A DNA stretch of 64,000 nt from the NCBI GenBank assembly GCA_023374025.1, contig SIJG01000026.1, positions 512,028-576,027 of the forward strand. Reading direction: 5' to 3'. This stretch comes from Heterodera schachtii. Lineage: Eukaryota > Nematoda > Chromadorea > Rhabditida > Heteroderidae. The position numbers and the translations under genes are program-made. Position 1 is the stretch's first letter. Each line of letters begins with the position of its first letter. The notes under the pieces are model-generated. The model did no database searches. It had not been told where the DNA came from and saw nothing but the letters and a program-made list of their open reading frames with translations. Shown piece after piece: positions 1 through 11,470 of this stretch.

Positions 1-1581
1 TCCCCCTCCTTCACTCTCACCTCTCTCTCATCCTCCTTTTCCACTTCCTCACTCCTCTTCCTCCTCACTCATACTCCTCCTCCCCCTCATCCTCCTCCCC
101 CTCCTCACTCCTCCTCATCCTCCTTCCGCTCCTCACTCCTCATCCTCCTCCCCCTCCTCACTCCTCCCTCATCCTCCTCCCCCTCCTCACTCCTCCTCAT
201 CCTCCTCCCCCTCCTCTCTCCTCCCTCATCCTCCTCCCCCTCCTCACTCCTCCCTCATCCTCCTTCCCCTCCTCACCCCTCCTCACTCATCCCTCATCCT
301 CCTCCACCCTCATCCTCCTCCTCCACCCTCATCCCCCTCCTTCACATCCTCACTCTCCCTCATCCTCCTTTTCCACTTCCTCACTCCTCTTCCTCCTCAC
401 TCATACTCCTCCTCCCCCTCATCCTCCTCCCCCTCCTCACTCCTCCTCATCCTCCTTCCGCTCCTCACTCCTCATCCTCCTCCCCCTCCTCACTCCTCCC
501 TCATCCTCCCTCCCCTCCTCACCCCTCCTCACTCCTCCCTCATCCTCCTCCACTCCTCCTCCACCCTCATCTCCTCCCCACCCTCATCCCCCTCCTTCAC
601 ATCCTCACTCTCTCTCATCCTCCTTTTCCACTTCCTCACTCCTCTTCCTCCTCACTCATACTCCTCCTCCCCCTCATCCTCCTCCCCCTCCTCACTCCTC
701 CTCATCCTCCTTCCGCTCCTCCACTCCTCATCCTCCTCCCCCTCCTCACTCCTCCTCATCCTCCTCCCCCTCCTCACTCCTCCTCATCCTCCTCCCCCTC
801 CTCTCTCCTCCCTCATCCTCCTCCCCCTCCTCACTCCTCCCTCATCCTCCTTCCCCTCCTCACCCCTCCTCACTCATCCCTCATCTCCTCCACCCTCATC
901 CTCCTCCTCCACCCTCATCCCCTCCTTCACATCCTCACCTCTCCCTCATCCTCCTTTTCCACTTCCTCACTCCTCTTCCTCCTCACTCATACTCCTCCTC
1001 CCCCTCATCCTCCTCCCCCTCCTCACTCCTCCTCATCCTCCTTCCGCTCCTCACTCCTCATCCTCCTCCCCCTCCTCACTCCTCCCTCATCCTCCCTCCC
1101 CTCCTCACCCCTCCTCACTCCTCCCTCATCCTCCTCCACCCTCATCCTCCTCCTTCACATCCTCACTCCTCCCTCATCCTCCTTTTCCACTTCCTCACTC
1201 CTCTTCCTCCTTCCTCCTCACTCATACTCCTCCTCCCCCTCATCCTCCTCCCCCTCCTCACTCCTCCTCATCCTCCTTCCGCTCCTCACTCCTCATCCTC
1301 CTCCCCCTCCTCACTCCTCCCTCATCCTCCCTCCCCTCCTCACCCCTCCTCACTCCTCCCTCATCCTCCTCCACCCTCATCCTCCTCCTTCACATCCTCA
1401 CTCCTCCCTCATCCTCCTTTTCCACTTCCTCACTCCTCTTCCTCCTTCCTCCTCACTCATACTCCTCCTACCCCTCATCCTCCTTTTCCACATCCTCACT
1501 CCTCCCTCATCCTACTCCACCACCTCACTCATCCCTTATCCTCCTTCCTCCCCCACTCCTCAACCTCCTTCCCCTCCTCAC
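1..1581. repeat. CT-rich satellite with higher-order repeat
   Basis: Almost pure pyrimidine sequence built from CTCCTCAT/CTCCTCAC units. A longer landmark (tcctccttttccacttcctc) recurs near 35, 365, 615, 950, 1175 and 1410, so the array has a higher-order unit of roughly 220-340 bases that expands and contracts. Long open frames exist here only because the unit lacks stop codons; I do not regard them as genes. The array resumes after the inserted element at 1582-2672. Confidence 0.95.
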
Positions 1582-2672
1582 CAGGGCTGGACGAAATTTC
1601 GTGTCGTTTTCGTTTCGTCCTACATTTTCGGCACTTTTTTAGTTTCGTTTTCGTGTTTCGTTTTCGTCCGCTAAAGTTTTTTCGTTTCGTTTTCGGTTTC
1701 GGTTTTCAAAATTTTGTTTTTCGTTTCGTGTTTCGTTTTCGGTTTTTAAAATTTTGGATTTTCGTTTCGTTTTCGTTTTCGTCAGAGCAATATTTTACGA
1801 AAAAGACGAAAATATTTACACCCTTAAGAATGACTTTTTTGGTAAGAAATAATAAGTTTTATTATTTAAGTATTGTAGTTTAGTGGTGAAAACAGCAGGT
1901 TTATTTTATGCTGTGCATTAATGTTCGATCCCGCATGACCGCACTTTATTTTACCGATTTTTTAATCATGTTTTTACCGATTTTAATAGAAAATCTGCTA
2001 TGAAATAGCACTCAAATTTTCAAAAATTTTCTTGGCGTCGCCTATCGGCGCCGCCGGACCCACTTCCCATTCATCAATTTGTAAAAAAAAATACACCACA
2101 AAAAAATGTTTGAAAATCTTTTTTTTTCAGCACGGTTTCACCGAAATGGACGATTTGATAATTTCTTCCCCAAAAATTGCTAATCCATAATAGGATGTGA
2201 AAAACATAACATTTTAATATATTTTTTTATCGAAAAAATTATATATTAACTGATTCGAACCAATTTTGCAAGATTGCCTTTTTTTGACCCTAAATCTTAT
2301 TTTTTGTCATTGATGTTCTTTATTTTAAAAATTTTTTGGTCGCACCCCTGTCCTAGAGCCACATTAGCTTTTCCACCTACTAGGATCTTCATTCCTTCAG
2401 TTAGAGGATACAATTTTAAAGTTTTATGTTTCTTAATTATGGTTGAAATAAGTTCAAAAAATTTTCGGTTTTTTCGTTTCGTTTCGTACGAAAATGTTTA
2501 TTTTTTCGTTTTCGTGTTTCGTTTTCGTCCGTCAAAATTTTTTCGTTTCGTGTTTCGTTTTCGGTTTTCAAAATATTTTTTTTCGTTTCGTGTTTCGTTT
2601 TCGTATCGAATTCACTTTTTCGTTTCGTTTTCGTATACGAAAAATTTTTTTTGTGATTTTCGCACAGCCCTG
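1582..2672. mobile_element. TIR element inserted in the satellite (hAT-like MITE)
   Basis: Starts CAGGGCTG and ends CAGCCCTG, a perfect 8-base terminal inverted repeat. Both ends are followed inward by simple cgtttcgttttcgt arrays in the same orientation. The octamer CTCCTCAC lies immediately outside both ends, as an 8-base hAT target duplication would, although the satellite makes that weak evidence. The middle is AT-rich with no convincing coding sequence. Confidence 0.75.
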
Positions 2673-3530
2673 CTCCTCACTCCTCCCTCATCCTCCACCC
2701 TCCTCACTCCTCCTCATCCTCCTCATCCTCCACCCTCCTCACTCCTCCTCATCCTCCTCATCCTCCTTCCCCTATTCACTCCTCCCTCATCCTTCTTCCC
2801 CTCCTCACTCCTCCTCATCCTCCTCCTCCTCCCCCTCACTCCTCCCTCACTCATCCTCCCTCCTGAATTCCTCCTCCCGCATCCTTCTCCCCCTCCTCAC
2901 TCCTCCTCATCCTCCTCCACCCTCATCCTCCCTCCTGAATTCCTCCTCCACCTTCGCACTCCTCCCTCATCCTCCCTCCTGAATTCCTCCACCTTCGCAC
3001 TCCTCCCTCATCCTCCTCACTCCTCCTCATCCTCCTTTCCCTCCTCACTCCTCCATCCTCCTCCTCCTTCTCCTCTTACTCCTCACTCCTACGCCTCTTC
3101 CCTCATCCTCCTCCCTCATCCTCTTCCACCACCTCACTCATCCCTCATCCTCCTTCCTCCACACTCCTACTCCTTCTCCCTCATCCTCTCTGCTCATCCT
3201 CTTCCCTCATCCTCCTTCCGCTCCTCCTCATCCATCATCCTACTCCTCCTTCTCACTCCTACACCTCCTCCTTCATCTCCCTCCTCATCCTCCTCCCTCA
3301 TCCTCCTCCACATCTTCACTCCTCCATTATCCTATTCCACCTCCTAACACATCCCTCATCCTCCTCCCTCATCCTCCTCCACCTCCCCTTACTCCTCACT
3401 CCGACTCCTCCCTCATCCTCCGCCTTCCTCCTCCTTCTTTTCACCTCCCTTTTCTCTCTCTCTTCCACATCCGCCTCCTTCTCGCCCTCTTTTCTCCTCA
3501 TTCCTCTCTACTCCTCCATCTCGTTAATGT
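2673..3530. repeat. CT-rich satellite, second part
   Basis: Continuation of the pyrimidine satellite, with more divergent units, including a tcctgaattcctcc variant near 2865-3000. It fades near 3530. No gene seen. Confidence 0.9.
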
Positions 3531-4020
3531 AAACACTCACCTAAAACTCCCAACCACCCAATGCGTTTTGGTGGAAGTGCATCCACCCGTCATACCATCC
3601 CTCCCCCGCCCTCTCATCCTCCTCCTGACAATCGTAGTAGGGCGGGGGAGGGAAATAAGCCGGAGGGGATGGCACTGGGAGATGGAGGCCAAAATGGTAG
3701 GGAGGGAGAACGGGCGGCGCCATATAGTCTTAAAATATACATTTAATTACTCAAAGAATTACAACTAACATTCATAAAAAAAAAGTTTTTTGGAGGGGTT
3801 CAAAAAAAAGGTACACAAAAAAAAAGGTACCCAAAAAGGTCTTTATTGAATTAGAAAGGAATAATTTAAAGAATTTTAAAAAATGGCCAATTAATGAGTA
3901 AAATATAGGTCATTAAAGCACTAAAAAAACACAAAAAAAAATAAGGTTATTTAATTATCTTTTAAAAAAATACATAAAATAAATAAATAATATTATTTTA
4001 ATTATTTTAAAAGAATATTC
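3531..4020. other. Mixed intergenic DNA
   Basis: A purine- and pyrimidine-rich stretch (3540-3720) with complementary cccgccctc and gggcggggg segments that could fold back, followed by AT-rich DNA. The short open frames overlap on both strands and show no domain; no gene supported. Confidence 0.5.
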
Positions 4021-4021
4021 A

Positions 4022-4310
4022 TTATATGTTTGCCCAAAAAATGCCCTCGGAGTTTGTGCCTAAGACGGTGGGGCATGCGATTGGTGAGCAGCAAAACGTA
4101 TATAAAAATGCCAACAAAAAAACGGCCAAAGCAAAATAAATTAATATTGCTCCCAGCATGCTAAATATAATAATAATTAAAAATAAATTGAAAAAAAAGC
4201 GAATTTAACATTTTTTTTTTACTTACAATCGAATGAAGTGAAGACATCGCCCGCCGTTGACCAACAATTTTGCCGTTACACCTACTGTATCATTGATTCC
4301 CCAAAAAGAC
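4022..4310 (-). CDS. Possible small minus-strand gene, hydrophobic C-terminus
   Basis: A minus-strand open stretch ending at 4227 is followed by a consensus donor (GATT|GTAAGT). A TTTAG acceptor at 4161 opens an exon 4160-4022. Joining them keeps one frame open: upstream residues read like GVTAKLLVNGG, and the second exon encodes a 19-residue hydrophobic segment beginning MLGAILIYFALAVFLLAF, then CCSPIAC and a stop. No start codon was located and the family is not recognised; the upstream motif faintly recalls transthyretin-like proteins. A second frame through the same exon is also open. It may be a gene remnant or chance. Confidence 0.25.
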
Positions 4311-4424
4311 CAATAGGTTCGGGCTCATAATGGAATCACCAAACAAATTATCGAAATCAATCGATCATTTATTTGGGAATATTATCTACTATTACCCAGG
4401 AATACTCTGCTTTTGCCCACACCG

Positions 4425-4526
4425 CAGGGATGGGCCAAATCGAAAAATAAAATGCGAAACGCAAAATTTGCGAAAGCGCCATAAAAAGCAGAATTTGCGA
4501 AACGCGAAAGCGAAAGCCCATCCCTG
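4425..4526. mobile_element. Short hAT-like MITE
   Basis: Ends CAGGGATGGGC and GCCCATCCCTG are perfect inverted repeats. The interior is a gcgaaa/cgcaaa array. The left end and its flank recur at 24040-24120 (tacccag, then ctctgcttttg, then the same terminus), so that site is a related, right-truncated copy. Confidence 0.75.
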
Positions 4527-4580
4527 GTCGCCAGCCATTATTTCTTCAATAATCTCGGAATTTCGCTTTTAATTTCTTAC

Positions 4581-4670
4581 CAAGGGTGGAGTGCGTCCGC
4601 GATAAAACCACGGAAATCTGAATCTGCGGTATGCGATCCGCGGGATCTTTCGGTCCGAGTTCCACCCCTG
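4581..4670. mobile_element. Short hAT-like MITE
   Basis: Bounded by CAAGGGTGGA and TCCACCCCTG, a 9-of-10 inverted repeat, with a 70-base GC-richer core. The ends resemble the hAT CAGGG type. No coding capacity. Confidence 0.6.
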
Positions 4671-5270
4671 CTTCTTACTAATAATTTTGTGTTCAGAATT
4701 TTTGGTATGTTAATGGTCTTAATCAATTTTGTGTCTCCAAGTCGAATCGTAGGCGTCAGCCGATCACGTATGGAAGCGACGTTTACTTTTTCGAGTGTGT
4801 TACGAGTAGCTGAAAGTGGCACGTGAAAAGCGCAAATCAAAATGGATTCGGCAGGGCAACAATTTGAGAATACTTATAGAGGATGTTTCAAACCGTGACT
4901 CGTTCTAACATTTACAAACCTGTTCTTATGCTTCGACATTTTGAATTTTTTTTTTTGTAATTTTGCCTAGTGTACGCTTTTAATGAATTAATTTCCACTG
5001 ACGAAATCACCGGGAACCCTAATTTATTCTTAATTGCCTCTGTTAATGGTGCGGAGTCGTTATTTAAAAAAACATAAATATAATTTGCAACAAAAAATTA
5101 TTTATATCTTTGATTCAAATTAACAAATGACAATAGAGCTACATATCAAAAGATATCAAATAAATCATTTTGTTATTTTAAAGCAAAATTATAAGCCAAT
5201 TTTTACTATGATGCTTTTTACGATAAATAATGACATAACACCCTGCTAATTACACTAATTTACATATGTT
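4671..5270. other. Gap before the BTB fragment
   Basis: AT-rich sequence with one moderately GC-rich patch (4740-4860). A plus-strand reading from 4842 (MDSAGQQFENTYRGC) is open for a few codons only. The expected N-terminal exon of the downstream BTB gene was not found here. Confidence 0.4.
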
Positions 5271-5274
5271 CAAT

Positions 5275-6592
5275 TAGCCGCTGCTAATTGCCCTGCTGTT
5301 GTGGAGATCCCCGATGTTGAACCAGCAGCATTCAAAGTGATGTTGAGCTTCATTTATACGGACGATTTGAGAGAATTGAACGGAGACAATGCAATGGCAG
5401 TGCTTTATGCCGGTGGATTTTTTTTTTGGAAATAAAATTAATTAATTATTGAATTTATTAATTAGCCAAAAAATACAATGTCCCTGGCCTGGTCCGTCCG
5501 TCTTTGCAAATCCCATTTCTGTACTGCGCAATGTTTTCATGGCTTTCGCTCTGGCTCGCCTTTTCGACTTGAAGGTGGGAGAGAAATAATTGAAAATGTA
5601 TATAAGCGAATTTAAAAATTCTTATTTATAAATATTTTTGATTTTAGGATTTTGCCAATGATTGTTTAACTTGCCTTGACAAAAATGCCGACACTTTGAT
5701 CAAATCGGAGGAATTTTTGCAAATCGATGAAAAATTGTTGTGTGGAATTTTAGCACGTGATCAATTGCAAATTAGTGGAGAAATTTTTATTTGGGAAGCA
5801 GTTATTTTTACATAAATAACAAATGAATGAATTTAATTATTCATCATTAGAATTCGCTTTCCACTGATCTCACTTGAGGAATTCTTGAAGAAAATAGGTA
5901 AATATTTAAACCAATATTTTGTTTTATTTTTCGATGAGTCACTGAATTTTAAAAATTTTAATTTTCCGACGGACTTTTCCCAATGCAATTTCTGACTAAT
6001 GGACGGATTTCTGACCGGAAAAAGGGCACACTTTTAATGGACATTGAAAAAATGTCCGATATGCACGAGACGTTGTTTTAAGCTATTGGTACAGCGAAAA
6101 GTGCACATTAATGGACTCCCGTGGAAAATAGAAAGTGGCAGAATTAAAAACGGAAGCGCTGACAATGAGAAATGGTTGGGCATTTCCCTTTTGTGCGGTG
6201 CTCCAAAGAAGGTACAAACAAATTAACTGTTAATTAGTGCTAATGAGAACAGCGTTAAATAATTGGCATTTAGACAAAAATTGGAGTTTCAAACGTTCGA
6301 CAACCTTTCGAATTGTCTCTCAAAAGAACTGCTGGGCGACTGATATTAAGAGAGAATTCATTTGTCAGCGAAAAAAGAACTTTTAACAATAAATGAACAA
6401 ATGGAGATTCCCTGATTTCATTTCATTTGCGGTGAGTGTCAATTCAAATAAATAATGCCCAATTAAATTTAATGATCGTAATTAAGCAATTGATGGACCC
6501 GAGCAAAGGATTGTACAACAAAAGAGAGGACGAAGTGACATTGGCAATTGATGTCACTGTGAAACAAGCAAAAACGGAGAACAAATTATAAA
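5275..6592 (+). pseudogene. BTB-BACK-MATH family gene, 5' truncated and frameshifted
   Basis: Exons can be followed through the second half of a BTB domain (NCPAVVEIPDVEPAAF, then FIYTDDL, 5279-5410), a BTB/BACK linker (KKYNVPGL, 5463-5571), a BACK segment (DFANDCLTCLDKNADTL, ending FIWEA, 5648-5800), IRFPLISLEEF (5850-5896), and a MATH-like C-terminus (INGLPWKIESG, NWSFKRSTTFRIVSQKN, then LMDPSKGLYNKREDEVTLA) stopping at 6592. The N-terminal half of BTB is absent. A base is missing near 5511, where the related copy at 24540 reads in frame (LQIPISELRNVF); the frame also shifts near 6085. BTB-BACK proteins usually act as cullin-3 adaptors; this copy looks unable to make a full product. Such genes form a large family in cyst nematodes. 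Confidence 0.85.
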
Positions 6593-7229
6593 TAACCAAT
6601 GTTCTACGAAAGAAAATCGTTATTGAATTAATATCCTATGAAACTGTTTTTTATTTTCATATAATTTTTACTGGTTTTTTCTGATTTTTATAGAAACTGA
6701 TTTATTGAAGAGTTTCAATGAAAAACATTTTAGTCAGATAATCAAACCAAATTTTACTTGTTTTTAGGTCAATAATATTTGTCATTTTTTGGATTATAAA
6801 TTTTCATTTTTACACTTTTGATGGCAAAGGATTCCATGGGCGCTTTTGTATTTTCAGATCACCATAAAGGAGGGAGACCCAATTAACGTAACATGTCACA
6901 CTCATTAGCAACTGGTTTTTATCACGAGTTTGGATCGCGTTGACTCAAAAACTGTACAAAGGCAACAATTGGATATATGAGAAGTGTGAAAGGGTGGAAA
7001 ATGGGGGCAATGGTAAACAATTAAAATTTTCAGGTCTATGGGTTTTACTTTTTTGCGTTCATTGATACATTTGTATTTTAGCGTTTTTCATTTTTATTCA
7101 CATTTTTTCATCTTTTCATGAAACAATCATAATCGATATTGCGTTTTTTTATTACGAAATTTGCGGCCATTTACAATTAAAAATCAAATCCCAAGTTACG
7201 ACTTGGGGAGTTTTTAAATTAGCAAAATA
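6593..7229. other. Intergenic DNA upstream of the chemoreceptor
   Basis: AT-rich. The last 250 bases (aggtctatgggttttactttt onward) have a recognisable counterpart at 26385-26545 ahead of the second chemoreceptor copy, so part of the promoter region was duplicated with the gene. No other gene seen. Confidence 0.5.
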
Positions 7230-10200
7230 ATGTCATTAAACGCAACTAAACCGTCGCAACAACAGCCATTAACTTATGTTGAATTGATCCAGCAAAACGG
7301 AGGACACCATACGCTGGCCATGTGGCTGATAATGGGCGAAAAGTGTGCACTCTCTTCGATTGGCATTCTGTTCAATGCCATTTTGGTGGCCGCTACTTTA
7401 AAATCGAAGTAAGAGAGAGCGAGAGAGAGGGAGAAAGAGAGAGAGAGAAAAAAGAGAGAGACATACCGAATTATCTCTAATTATCGCCCCGTCTCCATTA
7501 ATCCCCCCGTCTCCATTTATCCCCCCTTTCTGAGGAGGTTGAACAATAATCCCCCCGTCTCCATTTACCTCCCCCGTGTCTAATAATCCCCCCTTTCTGA
7601 GGAGGTTGAACAATAATCCCCCCGGGGTGATAATTAGAGATAATACGGTAGTGATCAATCAAATATAAGAAATTTTATGGCACGTTAAGTAAAAGAAAAA
7701 CAGATCGCTGGTGAATTGTTCACGTAAAATTCTTCGCCTCATTTTAATTCAGAAACCTCAGAAGCATGTGCAATTTGCTGATCGCTTCGGACTCGGCATT
7801 TTTGGCACTGTACCAACTCAATGCTCTGATCACTTTTCTTCTTCCAATTTTTGGCACAATTTTTGTGCCGTTTTGGCTGTGCTTTTGGTTGCAATTGGTG
7901 CCATATTTTGGCGTTTCGGTTTCCTTCAGTTTGATGTTCCAAATTGGGCTTGAGCGTTTGACCAATGTTTTGTTTCCAATTTGGTAAAAAATATAAATTT
8001 AAATTTTATTTTTACTTTTTTTGAGGAGCAAAAATGGCAACTCCAAGCGCTTCCATGCCATACTTTTGTTGCTTTCTGTAATGTCCAACTGTTCTTTAAT
8101 GTGGCTACAGTACGAAATGGTGGACGGTAACAATTCGTAAGCGCTTCAAATTTGAGTTTGGCGTCATTTGGCATAATACAGAATGGTTTTCTGCACTGCT
8201 TCATCTGTCAGCGCATTGGGCGGTCTTTTCTATACAATTTCTTTTAATCGAGCAATAATTCTGCACATTTTATTGGTCGTCATTTATATTGCAATTTATG
8301 TGATTTTGAAATTTAAAAAAGGTAAAATACATATAATTAACAAACTAATGACATTAACTTAAACAAAAACATTAATAAACAGGGATTGGATTTTGGCACG
8401 AAAAATCCCAAATCGTTTCCAGGCACAAAAACAGTAATTTGCTGAAAAGCGTGAAAATATGTATAAAAAATGCCAAAATGGACTTAGAAATTACAGATGT
8501 TTATTTTTTTAATCGTTTTCGAATAAATCATTTAAAAGAAGAACCTTTAATTTGTTTCATTTTTACACAATTTATTTAATTTTACAATAATTTATTATTC
8601 AATGTTAATGGCGGTTAACAACCAACAAATTTGGCAATATCTTTTTTTCCAGAAAACCAACATTTCTCAAAAAGCATTTTCCGCTCTTTGCTTTTCGTCG
8701 TCGTTTTGGAGATGATTGGATGGTTCCCGACAATTTTTCTTTTACCATTTTTAAATTCTGCCCAATTTTCGCCTATTACGACCACTTATATAAGTACCGG
8801 GTTCACCACCGTTTCCTCCTGCATTATGGCGTCGGCAAATGCTCCGACACTTTACTATTTTAGGTACAGTTAAATAACACTTACAATGGTGCCGGCGGGT
8901 CGTTACTCAAAAACCATCAAAGAGAATATTTTTTGATATAACTTTGCTCAAAAGCAACCAAATTTCTATTTCTTAATAGCATTCAAAAGTCCCAAGTGTT
9001 TTCTATTATCACAAAAAATTTCGTAAATTTTTAAGAATGTTATGACTAGAGTTGAGTGGGGCCGGGAATTGGGCAAACCCGGGAACGGGACTTTTTCGGG
9101 TTGAAAACCCGGGAATTTTTGGCTGGGAAAACCGGGAATAAACCGGGACTAGTCCCGGTCCGGTCAAAACCGGGACTCAAAACCGGGACTTCGGTACTCA
9201 GTTGTCCGTGTTCAGGTCCCGGTCCCGCTCAACTCTAGTTATGACCAAAAATGTTCAGAAAAACTTGATTTTTGAGTTTCTCAGGTCATAACTTTTTTGG
9301 AACTTAACGAATTGTTTTGAAATTTTGCAGGATACTAGAAAACACTTAGAAATACCGAATGATATGCAATTTTTTAATTTAGTTCATTTTGGGCGATGTT
9401 ATGAATAATTTATTGTCAAAAATTTTTCATTTGATTTTTTTTGAGTAACGCCCATTTTGATGGTTTTTGAGAAACATCATAGCACCCACTTACAATTAGT
9501 AACATAAACTTTTTAGCATTTTTTATATATTAATTAAAATTTCTTAATTCTATTTCATTATTTTTAAAATAAATTTTGCGAACTAATGATACAAAAATTT
9601 ACTAATGCATTACAGGGATGTGCCGAATCGGAATCGTAATCGGAATCGCAATTAATCGGATTTTGGGCCATAATCGGAATCGGATAATCGTAATCGGATT
9701 TTGCCTTCAAATCCGATTATTACACCCCTAAGAATTGACCTTTTGAAGGAATTTTTTTAGCGAGAATACCAATGAATTTTGAAAAAAAATGTTTTCTGAA
9801 ACGAATGTTTTAATCTTATTTTAACATAATGACTTAAATTAAATTTTTCTCACAAAGCAGTGCCGGATTAATTCTCCCCAATATAATCAATTTTTTTGTT
9901 ATTTAGCAAAAATGTCAAATATCTGGGAATATTTTACACTATCCGGAAACTAAGCTATCAAAAAATATTTCTCAGCCCCAGCTACATCGACTGAAAGCGA
10001 ACGGCTTTTCTCCACCGCTGGGTTGATTGTGACAGATCTAAGAAAACGTTTATTGCCTGAGAATGTGGACAAACTTTTATTTTTGCATCACAATCTTAAA
10101 ATTTATGATTTTGATTGAATAAAATTTTTGGGAAAAAATTATTTTAAAAAAATCGGAATCGTAATCGGAATCGCAATAAATCGGATTTTTGGCCATAATC

Positions 10201-10592
10201 GTAATCGGTTTTAAAACCGTATCGGATTTTTGGCCATAATCGGAATCGGCGATTTAATCGGAATCGGATTTTGTCTGGCTCGGCACATCCCTGATGCATT
10301 ACTCGCTTAAAATATTCATTATCATTTCTTTTAAAATCTATTTCCGTCGATAACTAAAATATTAAATTTTTGTGTCAAAAGTTCGGCGCCAAATTAATTC
10401 TATTTAATTCTTAGCCTATGCATTTTTTCTTTTTATTTTAGCCACTTATATCGCGTCGAAATTAACGCCCTTTTGGTGAGCCTTGGCATCAAAAAGTCCG
10501 CCGGCAACGCGCAGCAACAACAACAACAACAGAATACAAATCCGAGGATTCCATTAAACGTCGTGACAAAAATCAACAATTGGACTGGTTGA
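7230..10592 (+). CDS. Nematode 7TM chemoreceptor (Srsx-like), intact copy A
   Basis: Seven exons: 7230-7408, 7753-7983, 8026-8136, 8182-8321, 8383-8433, 8653-8863, 10442-10592. All junctions are GT-AG and in phase; 1074 coding bases give 357 residues. The start is the first ATG, shared with copy B. Hydrophobic segments are consistent with seven membrane passes. Family-like marks are K-NLRS-CN after TM1, an ERL-x4-FP motif at about 127-135 (DRY position), an N-glycosylation-type NNS near 172, NAPTLYYF at 300-307 (NPxxY position), and a Q-rich C-terminal tail. This is the layout of nematode serpentine chemoreceptors, closest from memory to Srsx; ligand unknown. Intron 6 (8864-10441) carries several transposons. 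Intron 3 is only 45 bases. Confidence 0.85.
7466..7648. mobile_element. MITE in chemoreceptor intron 1
   Basis: Bounded by ATTATCTCTAATTATC and GATAATTAGAGATAAT inverted repeats. The interior consists of repeated ccccccgtctccattta and ctgaggaggttgaacaataa modules. It lies next to a GA microsatellite (7412-7460). Copy B lacks it at the corresponding place, so insertion followed the duplication or was lost there. Confidence 0.75.
8887..9487. mobile_element. TIR element in chemoreceptor intron 6
   Basis: Outer inverted repeat: ggtgccggcgggtcgttact, then caaaaaccatcaaa on the left, and tttgatggtttttgag, then a degenerate gcacc on the right. The inner halves are also roughly self-complementary. 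A relative begins at 25879. It contains the nested element 9046-9238. Confidence 0.7.
9046..9238. mobile_element. Nested (CCGGGA)n TIR element
   Basis: Begins CTAGAGTTGAG and ends CTCAACTCTAG. The body is a cccgggaacgggac-type array. It is inserted inside the element 8887-9487. Longer relatives are at 27967-28961 and 54631-55556. Confidence 0.75.
9613..10293 (+). mobile_element. hAT transposon derivative with transposase C-terminus
   Basis: Terminal inverted repeats CAGGGATGTGCCGA and TCGGCACATCCCTG, flanked on both sides by an exact 8-base target duplication ATGCATTA (9605-9612 and 10294-10301). Both ends carry ggaatcgtaatcgg arrays. Inside, 9972-10100 reads TSTESERLFSTAGLIVTDLR, then LLPENVDKLLFLHHNL, the conserved hAT C-terminal dimerisation region. 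The rest of the transposase is missing, so this is a non-autonomous deletion derivative inside chemoreceptor intron 6. Confidence 0.92.
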
Positions 10593-10742
10593 AAAAATCA
10601 AACGAAATGAAATTGTGAAAAAAAAGTCGGAAATCGTTTCGGCCCGAAAAATGGCATAAGTTGGAAATCTGAGATTTCTAAAAGTTGAAAATGGTCCATT
10701 TTACGAAAGAAATAAAAAATAATTATTAACCTTTCCAAAGTC

Positions 10743-11160
10743 ATGAAATATGTTTTAGGGGTTTTCGGTGTCGCTGATCACGAATCCGGCATCCATTATT
10801 CTTCCCAATTTTCGCCTATTACGACCACTTATATCAGTACCGGGTTCACCACCGTTTCCTCCTGCATTATGGCGTCGGCAAATGCTCCGACACTTTACTA
10901 TTTTAGCAAAAAAGTCCTGAAAACATTTAATTCTCTTTAAAGAACTTTGAATTGGCGCCAAAAGTTCAGTGTGCTTTATACCATCCATTTCGAACAATTT
11001 CTAACCCGGACCCCGAATTCGAACAAAAAGTCGAAAATTCAAAAACAGAGAAATGCGTTAATTTGAAGTTTTGAACTAATGATCGAATTCAGTCCGGGTT
11101 CGAAATTGGTTGAAATGGATGTCATATTCGTGAACAGCGATCCCGTATACTCCTTAAAAT
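10743..11160. mobile_element. Palindromic MITE carrying a captured chemoreceptor exon piece
   Basis: The left arm (ggtgtcgctgatcacgaatc) and the right arm near 11090-11150 (cgaaattggttgaaatggat) belong to the abundant inverted-repeat family also found at 18010, 29300, 52060 and 60541. Between them, 10801-10905 repeats the end of chemoreceptor exon 6 (8760-8862) almost base for base, including codons for SANAPTLYYF. The captured piece has no splice donor at its end and is not part of the gene model. Confidence 0.7.
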
Positions 11161-11335
11161 CTTTATGTATAATATTAGTACATTTATTGACGTTTGTATA
11201 TTTGCAAATGTTTTGCGAAAGTTCAGAATTTTCTCTAATTTATATTATGTAATAGTTTTTCAAAAATTTCGCCAAATTTTTTAAAGCTTTGTTCTGAAAA
11301 AATATTCGTTTAAAAACAAAAATAAATTAGGCAAA

Positions 11336-11470
11336 AAATTTATTCCCTTTGCGGGGAGGGCTACAAAATTGTGGAATCAACTTGATAAAGAAATCATTAA
11401 AATAAATTCATTAAATCAATTTAAATCAAAATTAAACTCCTTAATGAATAAAATGACCGGAAAAGTCTAA
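11336..11470 (+). mobile_element. 3' fragment of a non-LTR retrotransposon ORF2
   Basis: Plus-strand reading FIPFAGRATKLWNQLDKEII, then NSLNQFKSKLNSLMNKM and a stop matches the C-terminal end typical of CR1/Jockey-type ORF2 proteins (R-x-x-x-x-WN-x-L, then an FK-x-x-L motif); compare TINPWNCLPKTV and LNKFKNLMKEF at the end of the LINE at 32379-34420. Only the last 44 codons remain. Confidence 0.65.

Noticed and set aside
1653..1883. Open frame rich in F-R-F, resembling FMRFamide-type repeats
   Set aside because: It is a translation of the cgtttcgttttcg array at the end of the TIR element; there is no signal peptide or amidation pattern.
2274..3347. 357-codon open frame, longest in the window
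   Set aside because: It spans the end of a transposon and the CT satellite; the protein is S/P/L low complexity with no domain.
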